Source of the DNA: Chitinophagaceae bacterium
GTDB lineage: Bacteria > Bacteroidota > Bacteroidia > Chitinophagales > Chitinophagaceae
Reading direction: 5' to 3'
DNA length: 64,000 nt
Assembly (NCBI GenBank): GCA_017307755.1
Contig: JAFKGQ010000012.1
Span: 434,001-498,000 of the forward strand
The position numbers and the translations under genes are program-made. Under the pieces are notes generated by a model. That model saw nothing but the letters and a program-made list of their open reading frames with translations. It did no database searches and was not told the origin of the DNA. Positions 27,688-36,456 of this stretch are shown here, piece after piece (the stretch's first letter is position 1; each line of letters starts with the position of its first letter).

Positions 27688-30600
27688 ATGGAAGTATCCA
27701 TTACGGGGCAACGATATATTCGGAATTGGCCCGGAATCCTGGTTAAAATGCTCCTGATTATGCGCATAACGGCTATTATATTGCTCGTCACTTCCCTGCA
27801 TGTCTCTGCGACAGCCTATACCCAACGGGTGACCATTCATGCCAAAAACATGAGCCTGGAACAGGCCCTGGGCCAGATCAAAAAACAGACCGGCTATTCC
27901 TTTCTTTGCGAGCAGCGCTTGCTGGAGGGCGCCGGGCCAATGGATCTGATAATTACCAATGCTACACTAAATGAGGCTTTGGACAGCTGCATTTCCGGCC
28001 TGTCTTTGACCTATACGATCAAGCAGGAAGAACGATTGGTGTTTATCATGGCAAAACCAGTTGCAGGCGGCGATCCTCAGTCCCTGCGACCACCCGGCGA
28101 TGTACGCGGTCACGTTGTCGACAGCGCAGGCAATGCCCTGGCCGGGGCAACCGTGGCTGTCAGGGGGACAAATAAAGTGACGATCACCAATGCAAGCGGT
28201 GATTTCATATTGCCGGACGTAGAAGGTAATACTGTCCTGCTGATCTCTTACACAGGTTATCAGCCAAGAGAGATCCGGTGGAACGGAAATTCAACCTTCA
28301 ACATTACGTTGACTGTAGCACCGGTATCCTTGCAGGACGTTGTGGTGAACAAGGGATACTATAATATTAAAAAGCAGTATAACACGGGTAATGTAAGTAT
28401 TGTCAAAGGGGAGGAAATTCAACGCCAGCCCGTCAGCGATCCAATGATGGCATTGGAAGGCCGCGTCCCCGGCCTGTATATCTCACAGACTTCCGGTATT
28501 CCCGGCGCCAGTTTAGTTGTACGGCTTAGAGGGAAGAATAGTATAGCCAATGGGAATGATCCTCTTTATATTGTCGACGGGGTCCCTTTTACATCCACCA
28601 CTATGACCAATCCGTTTGTCGGCGGCGGAGCCTTGAATGATGGGGGAGGAATGAGCCCTTTTGCTAATTTGAACCCTTCGGATATCGAAAGTATCGAGGT
28701 GCTAAAAGATGCTGATGCCACGGCCATCTATGGGTCCCGCGGAGCCAATGGCGTGATCCTGATCACTACCAGGAAAGGCAGGCAGGACCTTACAAAATTC
28801 GACCTGAATGTATACTCCGGCGCGGGGAAGGTTGCGGGCAAGATGCATTTGCTCAATACGCAGCAATACCTTGAGATGCGGCATGAAGCTTTAAAAAATG
28901 ATGGTAGAATGGCTCCCGGCACGAGGGATTACGACATTAATGGAGCTTGGGATACCACCCGTTATACGGATTGGCAAAAGGAATTGACAGGTGGAACCGC
29001 TCATTTCACAAATGTACAGGGTACTCTTTCAGGCGGCAACAGTAATATTCAATTCCTTATTGGCGGAGGATATAACAGGCAAGGTACTGTATTCCCCGGT
29101 GATTATGCCGATGAGAAAATATCGGCGCATCTCAGCCTGAACCATGTATCTGTGAACCAGAAGCTACATGCAGAGCTCTCGGCCGGCTATATCAATGACA
29201 AGAGCAATCTGCCGGCTATTGATTTCACCGGAAGACTGATACTGGCGCCGGATGCTCCGGCATTATACAATGCAGATGGGAGCCTTAACTGGCAGAATAA
29301 CACATTTGACAATCCGATGAGCCGCACCAGGGAACATGCAGGATCGGTGACCGACAATCTCATCAGCAATCTGATGGTGAGTTATGAATTGCTGCCGGGA
29401 CTAAAAGCCAAGAGCGTTTTTGGCTATACCCATATCCAGAACAATCAGTCCAATCAATCCCCTTTAAGTTCATTCCCTCCGTCCTATAGCGCCTATACCT
29501 TTCTCAGAAGCAATTACTTTGGGTCAACTGATCAGAAGACCTGGAATATCGAGCCTCAGCTCAGCTTTGAAAGAACCATCGGCCAATTGAAGCTGGACGT
29601 ATTGGCCGGAGCTACCTTTCGCCAAACCGTGCAGAACGCCAGCGGCATCAGCGCCACGGATTTTACAAGTGATGTGCTGATCCAAAACCCTGCGGCAGCG
29701 GCTACGCAGCGGATCGTGGGTGTCAATTATACCCAATATAATTATAATGCCGTGTTTGGACGCCTGGGAGTCAATTGGCTGGATAAGTACCTTCTTAATT
29801 TCACGGCCCGGAGGGACGGCAGCAGCCGCTTCGGACCGGGCAACCAATTTGGCGATTTTGGAGCATTAGGCGCAGCCTGGCTCTTTGCTAAAGAAAGATG
29901 GATCCGGGACCGCCTTCCATTCCTAAATTTTGGAAAATTGAGGGCCAGCTACGGCACCACAGGTAATGATCAGATACCAGACTACATGTATCTGAGCGCT
30001 TATTCTTCTTATTATTACACTTACCAGGATATCAGGGGACTTTATCCTACACAGATCCCCAATCCTTTTTTTGGCTGGGAATCGGTGAAGAAATTGGAAT
30101 TTGGTCTGGAGACCGGTTTTTTTAAGGATAGGGTGCTGTTTAATGTAAGTTTTTATCGTAATCGTACAGGCAATCAGCTGGTGGGATTTGCCTTGCCCAG
30201 CTATGCCGGCTTTACCAGCGTGCAGGCAAACCTGCCTGCTGTCGTACAGAATACGGGGCTGGAACTTGATATCAGCACCGTTAATATCAAGACAAAGGAC
30301 TTCAGCTGGACCAGTTCGGCCAATCTGAGTATTCCCCGTAATAAGCTTATTTCCTATCCTAACCTGGAAGGGTCTAATTACCGTAACACATTTGTCATCG
30401 GGCAATCGATCTTTGCCCAAAAATACTATCATTATACAGGTCTTGATCCCCAGACAGGGCTATATACCGTACAGGATGTAAATAAGGATAATATCATCAA
30501 TGCAGATGACTACCAGTTAACCAGGCAGATCACACAGAATTTCTTTGGAGGGTTTAATAACAGCATTTCTTATAAAGGACTGCGGCTGGATGTCTTTTTT

Positions 30601-31014
30601 CAGTTTGTTAAACAGACAGGACAGGACTATCTGAGTCTGTTCCGGATAATACCCGGTTATTACAACCAAAATGTACCTGTCGAGGTTATGCGCAGATGGC
30701 AGAAGCCGGGCGATGTGACCGATGTTCAAAAATTTTCTGCCGGATCGAATGCTGTGGATAAGGCCCGCGGCTGGTACCTGGGGAGTGATGCCATAATCAG
30801 GGAAACCTCTTTTATCAGGCTGAAAAACCTGTCCCTATCGTACAGTTTTCCGGCCGGCTGGTGTCAAAAGGTCCATCTTAAAACTACACGGCTCTATTTC
30901 CAGGCTCAGAACCTGCTGACCATTACTTCTTATAAAGGGCTCGACCCCGAAACGCAAAGCCTTTCCTTACCCCCGTTGCGCATGCTCACGGTTGGCATCC
31001 AGGCGGGTTTTTAG
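27688..31014 (+). CDS. SusC/RagA-family TonB-dependent transporter with STN signalling domain
   Basis: This 1108-residue protein is a full-length SusC. After a signal peptide (ITAIILLVTSLHVSATA) comes an STN domain, residues about 55-105 (VTIHAKNMSLEQALGQIKKQ). Then a carboxypeptidase-like regulatory domain, about 135-215 (VRGHVVDSAGNALAGATVAV), and a plug with LYIVDGVPF and the IESIEVLKDADATAIYGSRG hallmark near residues 330-350. The rest is the barrel, ending VGIQAGF. The STN domain shows that substrate binding is signalled through the FecR protein upstream to the ECF sigma factor. The start at 27688 gives a long leader; ATGs at 27748 and 27760 are alternatives. No glycosidase gene is in this operon, so the ligand is unknown. 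Confidence 0.95.
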   Translation: MEVSITGQRYIRNWPGILVKMLLIMRITAIILLVTSLHVSATAYTQRVTIHAKNMSLEQALGQIKKQTGYSFLCEQRLLEGAGPMDLIITNATLNEALDSCISGLSLTYTIKQEERLVFIMAKPVAGGDPQSLRPPGDVRGHVVDSAGNALAGATVAVRGTNKVTITNASGDFILPDVEGNTVLLISYTGYQPREIRWNGNSTFNITLTVAPVSLQDVVVNKGYYNIKKQYNTGNVSIVKGEEIQRQPVSDPMMALEGRVPGLYISQTSGIPGASLVVRLRGKNSIANGNDPLYIVDGVPFTSTTMTNPFVGGGALNDGGGMSPFANLNPSDIESIEVLKDADATAIYGSRGANGVILITTRKGRQDLTKFDLNVYSGAGKVAGKMHLLNTQQYLEMRHEALKNDGRMAPGTRDYDINGAWDTTRYTDWQKELTGGTAHFTNVQGTLSGGNSNIQFLIGGGYNRQGTVFPGDYADEKISAHLSLNHVSVNQKLHAELSAGYINDKSNLPAIDFTGRLILAPDAPALYNADGSLNWQNNTFDNPMSRTREHAGSVTDNLISNLMVSYELLPGLKAKSVFGYTHIQNNQSNQSPLSSFPPSYSAYTFLRSNYFGSTDQKTWNIEPQLSFERTIGQLKLDVLAGATFRQTVQNASGISATDFTSDVLIQNPAAAATQRIVGVNYTQYNYNAVFGRLGVNWLDKYLLNFTARRDGSSRFGPGNQFGDFGALGAAWLFAKERWIRDRLPFLNFGKLRASYGTTGNDQIPDYMYLSAYSSYYYTYQDIRGLYPTQIPNPFFGWESVKKLEFGLETGFFKDRVLFNVSFYRNRTGNQLVGFALPSYAGFTSVQANLPAVVQNTGLELDISTVNIKTKDFSWTSSANLSIPRNKLISYPNLEGSNYRNTFVIGQSIFAQKYYHYTGLDPQTGLYTVQDVNKDNIINADDYQLTRQITQNFFGGFNNSISYKGLRLDVFFQFVKQTGQDYLSLFRIIPGYYNQNVPVEVMRRWQKPGDVTDVQKFSAGSNAVDKARGWYLGSDAIIRETSFIRLKNLSLSYSFPAGWCQKVHLKTTRLYFQAQNLLTITSYKGLDPETQSLSLPPLRMLTVGIQAGF

Positions 31015-31038
31015 GACGAACTATAAAAACATAAAGAA

Positions 31039-32433
31039 ATGAAAATTACCAATAGGACCCTGACATATCTTTTTATACTGGTCACAGGCGGATCAGCATG
31101 CAAAAAATTTGTGCAGATCGACCCGCCCCGGACACAATTGGTGGCTGCTACCGTATTTTCCAATAATAGCACTGCCATCGCGGCATTGACCTCTATTTAT
31201 GCACAAATGTCCTCTATGGCCGACATATGTTGGTTTACCGGGATGTCTTCCGACGAATTCATCAACTATGGTACGCTGCCGTATGCCAATGTATATGCCA
31301 ATGCCCTGATCGAAAATGACGGTGATCGAATGGTCAACTTTGTGTGGACCGCCCAATATAATTTTATTTACCAGGCAAATGCGCTGATAGAGGGACTTCG
31401 GAACTCCACAGGCGTATCGGAAGATGTAAGGCGGCAGCTGCTGGGCGAAGCAAAATTTATACGCGCTTTCTGGCATTTCTACCTGGTGAACCTTTATGGT
31501 GATATCCCTATCGTTACCAGTACGGATTACAAAACGAATCTGGCTGCGCCCCGCTCTCCTGTGTCAAAAGTGTATCAGCAAATTATAGCCGACTTAAAAG
31601 AAGCGCAGGATTTGTTGAGCGAAAAATATGTAGATGGCGCCAACATGGAGACTGTCGATCGGGTAAGACCCACAAAATGGGCGGCAATGGCCATGCTGGC
31701 AAGGGTCTATCTTTTCAGCGGTGACTGGGCAAATGCCGAAGACCGTGCTAGTGCTGTCATCTCCCATTCCCCGGCTTTTTCATTACCGCCGGATCTCAAC
31801 AGCGTGTTTCTGAAAAACAGTCCCGAAGCGATCTGGCAGCTTAAGCCTGCTCCGGAACGTGGATATAATACCGATGAAGGCAAAAAATTTATCCTGACGG
31901 ATATCCCGAACGGCGCTTATGGAGTAAGCCTGAATACACCTGTGCTGGCCGCGTTTGAGCCGGGCGACCGCCGCAGGACGGACTGGGTGGATAGCATCAC
32001 GGTAAGCGGAACGGAATACTATTTTCCTTATAAATATAAGGTCAGCACTGGCAGTACGATCACCGAATACAGCATGGTGATCCGTCTTGCGGAGCTATAC
32101 CTGATAAGGGCGGAAGCGAGGGCGCAGCAGGACCGGCCGGCTGACGCTGCCGCCGACCTGGATCTCATTCGCAACAGGGCCGGTCTCCCGGGCACTACAG
32201 CAGGCACGAAGGCTGAACTGCTGACCGCTGTTCTCCATGAAAGACAAGTGGAATTATTTACAGAAGGCCACAGGTGGCTGGATCTTAAAAGGACTAATAC
32301 CGTAGACCTGGTGATGACCATTGTTACACCGTTGAAAGGCAGCAACACCTGGAAAAGTTATCAACAGCTATACCCCATTCCCCGTACAGATATAAAAAAC
32401 AGCATCAATCTGAAACAAAATCCCGGGTACTGA
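31039..32433 (+). CDS. SusD/RagB-family surface lipoprotein
   Basis: This is the SusD partner of the preceding SusC. It has 464 residues with a lipoprotein leader (LVTGGSAC, lipidated Cys21 followed by KK). The N-terminal helical SusD-like region contains LLGEAKFIRAFWHFYLVNLYGDIPIV in part (AKFIRAFWHFYLVNLYGD), and the C-terminal SusD domain has RLAELYLIRAEARAQ, VLHERQVELFTEGHRWLDLKR and LYPIPRTDI. It starts 24 bases after susC. Its ligand cannot be read from sequence. Confidence 0.95.
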   Translation: MKITNRTLTYLFILVTGGSACKKFVQIDPPRTQLVAATVFSNNSTAIAALTSIYAQMSSMADICWFTGMSSDEFINYGTLPYANVYANALIENDGDRMVNFVWTAQYNFIYQANALIEGLRNSTGVSEDVRRQLLGEAKFIRAFWHFYLVNLYGDIPIVTSTDYKTNLAAPRSPVSKVYQQIIADLKEAQDLLSEKYVDGANMETVDRVRPTKWAAMAMLARVYLFSGDWANAEDRASAVISHSPAFSLPPDLNSVFLKNSPEAIWQLKPAPERGYNTDEGKKFILTDIPNGAYGVSLNTPVLAAFEPGDRRRTDWVDSITVSGTEYYFPYKYKVSTGSTITEYSMVIRLAELYLIRAEARAQQDRPADAAADLDLIRNRAGLPGTTAGTKAELLTAVLHERQVELFTEGHRWLDLKRTNTVDLVMTIVTPLKGSNTWKSYQQLYPIPRTDIKNSINLKQNPGY

Positions 32434-32482
32434 CCATCGTCGGCTGCCTGTTGAGATCATTTGCTCATTCTAAATTAAAAAT

Positions 32483-33790
32483 ATGAAAAAGTCATTTCTG
32501 ATAATGACCCTGGTAATTATTACTTCAACTATTTATGCGGGATCCCCTGTAAAGCCAGTCTACCCCGAGGTGGGAAAACCCTGCCCTGACCTTGTGATCA
32601 ATAATATCACTGCCTATCCGGGGAAGAAGGCGAAGATCAGCGATTTTAGAGGCAAATGGCTGGTGCTGGACCTTTGGAGCAAAGGGTGCGGGGGGTGCAT
32701 CTCTGCTCTTCCACGGATCAATGACATGCAAAAAACGTTTGGAGATAAAGTACAGTTCATCGTTGTCGGCCGGGAAGATCGTGAGAATGGCATACGTGCT
32801 ATTTATGCGAGGTTTCAAAAGAAACTTAATCTGACCGTCTCCGCCGCCTTTGACTCCACACTTTTCACCCGGCTGGACGTATCCGGGGTGCCTTATATTA
32901 TCGTCATCGATCCCCGGGGAGTGGTCCAGGGTATCACTGGTAGGCTGGAAGCAGAGGATATGACTGATTTTTTGGCAGGCAGATCGCCGAGACTGGTTAA
33001 GGTCTACAGAGAGCACGAGAAGCATATTTCAATATATGATCCAAAATTGCCTTTCCTGGTTAAGGGGAATGGAGGCAACGATACGGACTATTTCTATCGC
33101 TCAATGTGGGCGAAATGGAATCCGGAGGCGGGATACGGGCATCCTTCAAGGGTCATATTGGAGCATGGAAAGTTTGAGGCCATCTCCATCACGGCCCGGG
33201 AACTATACCTGATGGCTTATACGGATAGAGATTGGATTGGGTTCAGGGATTCGCTGTATGGAAGGTTCTGGCCGAAGCCTCTGCTGGAAATGAAGGACAC
33301 TAGCTTGTTTTACTGTGATTTTTCCAAGGAGATAGGTCTATTTTCCTATAGCCTGACAGTGCCTCCCCCTGCTGTTGCAAAAGAAACGCTCATGCAGATG
33401 ATCCAACGCGACCTTAAGAACTGTTTTCGACTTGATGCCGGCATCGAGACGAGGAAAATGCCTTATTGGAGATTGGTTGCCACCGAAGAGGCCCGGATTA
33501 AGCTCAGGACAAAAGGGCAAACGGTCTGGCCTGTCGGCCGTGTCGACACGGGCTTTACAGCGAAGAACTTTTCCATGCCCATGTTCCTGCTGCAGATAAC
33601 ACGTGAAGTCAAACCCGACTGCTGGCCCATCATCGATGAGACAGGTATTGAAGGTAACCTCGATATCACGATGGATTGCGTACTTACGGATTTTGATTCT
33701 GTCAAACAGGCGCTACGTGCCAATGGGCTGGACCTGGTGAAAGGTGAAAAGGATATGCAGGTGCTGGTGATCCGGGACTGTAAAAATTAA
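32483..33790 (+). CDS. TlpA-like thioredoxin-fold protein with long C-terminal domain
   Basis: This 435-residue exported protein has a signal peptide (ITSTIYAGS) and a thioredoxin-fold redoxin domain at about residues 30-170. The redox pair is intact: Cys69-Gly-Gly-Cys72 in SKGCGGCIS. The cis-Pro position lies in VSGVPYIIVID. Residues about 200-435 form a second domain that resembles the DUF3738 type found in soil bacteria (VWPVGRVDTGFT, LPFLVKG-like segments); I am less sure of that part. It would act as an envelope disulfide reductase or sensor. It lies 50 bases after susD and ten bases before a DsbD-alpha-like gene, so a thiol-redox function is tied to this uptake operon. Confidence 0.85.
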   Translation: MKKSFLIMTLVIITSTIYAGSPVKPVYPEVGKPCPDLVINNITAYPGKKAKISDFRGKWLVLDLWSKGCGGCISALPRINDMQKTFGDKVQFIVVGREDRENGIRAIYARFQKKLNLTVSAAFDSTLFTRLDVSGVPYIIVIDPRGVVQGITGRLEAEDMTDFLAGRSPRLVKVYREHEKHISIYDPKLPFLVKGNGGNDTDYFYRSMWAKWNPEAGYGHPSRVILEHGKFEAISITARELYLMAYTDRDWIGFRDSLYGRFWPKPLLEMKDTSLFYCDFSKEIGLFSYSLTVPPPAVAKETLMQMIQRDLKNCFRLDAGIETRKMPYWRLVATEEARIKLRTKGQTVWPVGRVDTGFTAKNFSMPMFLLQITREVKPDCWPIIDETGIEGNLDITMDCVLTDFDSVKQALRANGLDLVKGEKDMQVLVIRDCKN

Positions 33791-33799
33791 AATGCGCGG

Positions 33800-34249
33800 A
33801 TGATGAAAATACACATAGCAATTATACTTTGCGTTATATACATGGGTTCAATGGCTCAAGAGCCGGTGCAATGGACTTTTACCACAAAAAAGACAGCAGA
33901 CCAGCAGGTGGAAGTTCACCTGCTGGCAAAGCTGAAACCAGGGTGGCATTTGTATGCCGGTATCCAGCCGGAAAATGCTATTGCCGAGCCTACGAAGATC
34001 GTGTTTATGAAAAACCCGTTATTCAGGCTTTCCGGAGGGATCAGCGAGTATGGGAACAAACAGCTGTTTGAGAACAGGGAGGTGGGGATCAGCGCTTATC
34101 AGTATGAAGAACAAGTAGATTTTGTTCAGCTGGTGTTGCTGAGGTCGAAGGCTAAAGCCAATATTCATGGTAGCATCACTTATGAAGTGTGTACCAATGA
34201 GAAGTGCCTTCCAGCGAAGACTATTCCTTTTAACCTGCCTTTATTCTGA
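33800..34249 (+). CDS. DsbD N-terminal-domain-like (DsbD-alpha) periplasmic protein
   Basis: This 149-residue protein has a signal peptide ending near GSMAQ and a single immunoglobulin-like domain of the DsbD-alpha type. The second Cys region is typical: ITYEVCTNEKCLPAKTIPF, carrying the Cys pair that in DsbD passes electrons to periplasmic partners. The membrane and thioredoxin parts of full DsbD are absent, as is common for Bacteroidota stand-alone forms. It follows the TlpA-like gene by ten bases. The likely partner is that protein; the electron source is not in the window. Confidence 0.85.
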   Translation: MMKIHIAIILCVIYMGSMAQEPVQWTFTTKKTADQQVEVHLLAKLKPGWHLYAGIQPENAIAEPTKIVFMKNPLFRLSGGISEYGNKQLFENREVGISAYQYEEQVDFVQLVLLRSKAKANIHGSITYEVCTNEKCLPAKTIPFNLPLF

Positions 34250-34270
34250 AAAAAAAGTGATGATATAAAA

Positions 34271-34297
34271 AAAGGGGCCTATGAACTGAGCCCCTTT
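34271..34297. terminator. Bidirectional hairpin terminator between convergent genes
   Basis: The stem AAAGGGGC / GCCCCTTT with an 11-base loop is followed by TCTTTATT on the plus strand, and is preceded by an A-run that gives a T-tract on the minus strand. It separates the DsbD-alpha-like gene from the convergent glycine-zipper lipoprotein. Confidence 0.8.
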
Positions 34298-34302
34298 CTT
34301 TA

Positions 34303-34740
34303 TTATTGATTGCTTTGCTGCTGTTGTTGCTTTTTCTTATGGTCGATGACAGCGCCTGTGCCTGCGCCAACGGCGGCGCCGGCTAATCCGCCGATGACGG
34401 CGCCTGCACCACGGTTGTTATGGTCGATTACTGCACCGGCTACTGCGCCAGCGCCTGCACCGATGACTGCTCCCTTGGCGGTATTGCTCCAGCCTTTCTT
34501 CTTTTTTTGAGCTTCCGGTGTGGGTGTTGCTGTTGATGTCGCCGGTGTTGTAGTTGTGGTCTGTGCGGCATCGAATTGGGTTTCCCTGGCTTCCTTATGC
34601 CGGTGTTTCACTTCGGCCTGTTTCATAGAGTCAATGGTGTGCTGTCTCATTGCTTCTATTTCGGCTTGTTTGGAAGCGTTGTTTTGACAGGCTGCTAAAA
34701 CAAACGGGAAGGAAATAACTAAACAAATTTTCGATTTCAT
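34303..34740 (-). CDS. Glycine-zipper (YMGG-like) lipoprotein
   Basis: This is a small envelope lipoprotein of 145 residues. The frame opens at 34788, but the Met at 34740 gives a clean lipoprotein leader ending LAAC. A charged helical segment and a Thr/Pro/Ala-rich linker follow, then KKGWSNTAKGAVIGAGAGAV, a glycine-zipper array of the YMGG type with three further G-rich turns, and a basic, Gln-rich tail (KKKQQQQQ). Glycine zippers insert in or line membranes; members are often stress-related outer-membrane lipoproteins. The specific role is unknown. Confidence 0.85.
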   Translation of the reverse strand: MKSKICLVISFPFVLAACQNNASKQAEIEAMRQHTIDSMKQAEVKHRHKEARETQFDAAQTTTTTPATSTATPTPEAQKKKKGWSNTAKGAVIGAGAGAVAGAVIDHNNRGAGAVIGGLAGAAVGAGTGAVIDHKKKQQQQQSNQ

Positions 34741-34824
34741 AGATTTATAGATTTTTACTTTATCTGACCAGTAGTAAACAAATTCCATACCATAGGGCTA
34801 TTGTTTTTAGAATAAATATATTAG

Positions 34825-34851
34825 TTGTTAATTATCAGCGCTTTAAATTTG
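34825..34851 (+). promoter_or_regulatory. Candidate Bacteroidota-type promoter
   Basis: TTG at 34825-34827 and TAAATTTG at 34844-34851 match the -33 TTG and -7 TAnnTTTG elements of Bacteroidota, with a 16-base spacer, close to the usual 17-19. It lies about 80 bases before the small membrane protein at 34931. No experimental support. Confidence 0.4.
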
Positions 34852-34930
34852 CGTCAAAATTATGTTGGACAATTAAAAAAACTTCCCGTACTTCGTAATA
34901 CCCCTTTCTTGACCCTAAAGCTAACCTGTC

Positions 34931-35431
34931 ATGCGCAATTACAATCCCCTGAAAATAATGGGATGGTGGATCTCGCTTATAGTGATGATAGACCTCGTCG
35001 CCATTCCCTGCTTTGATCTACATGTCATCGTCGGGGAGCAGACATTATGGTCTTTCCTGGCGTCCTCAGTAAGGATAGCCATTGACGGCCTGTTTGTGCT
35101 GGGCATTCTGGCAAGTATCGTATACTTCAAACAATTCAAGCGTTTTTGGGCTGCCAATTGTCTTATCCTTCTTGTCCTGGGTCTATCGGCCTTTAGGGAT
35201 CTGGCGAACGCGGCCAGTATAAAATATATCATCAGGGAGAGGATCGATTCCATTGGCGGCTGTATGATCAGATCGAGAACAGAATATTATTCTTTAGAAA
35301 GAAATAAAGTGCGCAGCCAATGCTATTGGAAAAATGATGAGAAGGATAGTGTTTGGACCGTCTACTCGGAGACGGGTAGTGTATTGGAGCAGGAGCACTA
35401 TAAGAATGGGAACCTGATCAGCAAGAACTGA
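34931..35431 (+). CDS. Small membrane protein of unknown function
   Basis: This 166-residue protein has three predicted membrane helices in its first 95 residues (IMGWWISLIVMIDLVAIPCF; VRIAIDGLFVLGILASIVYF; FWAANCLILLVLGLSAF). A soluble tail of about 65 residues follows and ends with short beta-like, MORN-like turns (VYSETGSVLEQEHYKNGNL). I do not recognise a family. It stands alone between a divergent glycine-zipper lipoprotein and a downstream lipoprotein gene with its own upstream repeat. Confidence 0.65.
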   Translation: MRNYNPLKIMGWWISLIVMIDLVAIPCFDLHVIVGEQTLWSFLASSVRIAIDGLFVLGILASIVYFKQFKRFWAANCLILLVLGLSAFRDLANAASIKYIIRERIDSIGGCMIRSRTEYYSLERNKVRSQCYWKNDEKDSVWTVYSETGSVLEQEHYKNGNLISKN

Positions 35432-35445
35432 TCCACCCTTACCTT

Positions 35446-35483
35446 TTATAACGATCACTTCAACTTATAATGGTCACTTCAAC
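35446..35483. repeat. Two tandem 19-bp direct repeats upstream of a lipoprotein gene
   Basis: The unit TTATAACGATCACTTCAAC is followed at once by TTATAATGGTCACTTCAAC, 17 of 19 bases identical. The pair lies about 130 bases before the start at 35611. Back-to-back direct repeats of this size are typical of response-regulator binding sites, which is inference here. Confidence 0.6.
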
Positions 35484-35610
35484 CCTCTCACGGGTCTGGC
35501 AGTTCATCCGGCATTCTACGCAACTCATTCGTCCTTCCATTTTCCAACTGAGGAAGCGTCTCTAGCTTCGCGTCATCATTAAAAAATACTCAATACTTAA
35601 TTTTTCTACA

Positions 35611-36405
35611 ATGAAGAAGGCATTACTATTTGCCATCGTGGCATCGATGGCCATCGTGTCCTGTAAAAAGGACCATGACCATCCGCAGGCAAAAATTTAT
35701 AAAGGCTCCGTAATACGATTTCAGCATGGGTCCGCCTGGACCTGGTATGAAGTGGACGCTAAGAACAAGCCGCTGCGTCTTGGGGCGTCTATCGACAAGG
35801 CGGCTATGCGGTCGCTGGACACCAGCAGCCCGGAAGGCCCCGGTCACAACCATGAGAATATGATCTCGTTGTTATTCCCTTCCCAGGCGAAGGACACGGT
35901 GCCTTTCCTTCATTTCGGGCTCGACTGGAACCCGCATGGGCATGAGCCGGCAGGCGTCTATGACAAACCCCATTTCGACTTCCATTTCTATATGATCAGT
36001 GAGGCTGAAAGAAGCGCCATCCCTACGTATGAAGAGGCGCAGGGCGAATTTGACAACTATCCTGATCCAAGTTTTATGCCGGAGAACTATATGGCTATCC
36101 CCGGAGGAGTACCCCAGATGGGTGCACACTGGGTTGACGTTACTTCGCCTGAGCTCAATGGGCAACCCTTTACCCAGACCTTTCTGATGGGGTCTTATAA
36201 TTCAAAGGTTATTTTTTATGAACCGATGATCACGGAAGAGTTTATCCGGACCCACAACACCTATCAGAGGGCCGTGCCGCGTCCTGCCAAGGTGCAGGCG
36301 GATGGTTATTATCCTAAAAAGATGCGATTGGAAACCACTTCCGACGGGACGGTGAACATCGTCCTGGAGGAGTTTGAATTCCGGCTGCATTCCGACCCGG
36401 TGTGA
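35611..36405 (+). CDS. DUF5602-like His-rich lipoprotein
   Basis: This 264-residue protein has a lipoprotein leader (ASMAIVSC, then KKDHDHPQ). It carries several His clusters, PGHNHENM, HGHEPAGVYDKPHFDFHFYM, which look like a metal or ligand site. The sequence matches my memory of the DUF5602/TTHB210-like class found as single lipoproteins in Bacteroidota; function is unknown. A strong terminator follows within 25 bases, so it is a single-gene unit. The tandem repeats upstream suggest dedicated control. Confidence 0.72.
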   Translation: MKKALLFAIVASMAIVSCKKDHDHPQAKIYKGSVIRFQHGSAWTWYEVDAKNKPLRLGASIDKAAMRSLDTSSPEGPGHNHENMISLLFPSQAKDTVPFLHFGLDWNPHGHEPAGVYDKPHFDFHFYMISEAERSAIPTYEEAQGEFDNYPDPSFMPENYMAIPGGVPQMGAHWVDVTSPELNGQPFTQTFLMGSYNSKVIFYEPMITEEFIRTHNTYQRAVPRPAKVQADGYYPKKMRLETTSDGTVNIVLEEFEFRLHSDPV

Positions 36406-36426
36406 CCTGAGTCACTCAGTTTCTGA

Positions 36427-36448
36427 GAAGCCCGCACGTGCGGGCTTC
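36427..36448. terminator. Perfect palindromic hairpin terminator
   Basis: GAAGCCCGCAC and its exact complement GTGCGGGCTTC form a 22-base palindrome followed by TTAATTTTTT. It sits between the His-rich lipoprotein and the convergent beta-lactamase/VanX gene and can serve both. Confidence 0.85.
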
Positions 36449-36456
36449 TTAATTTT

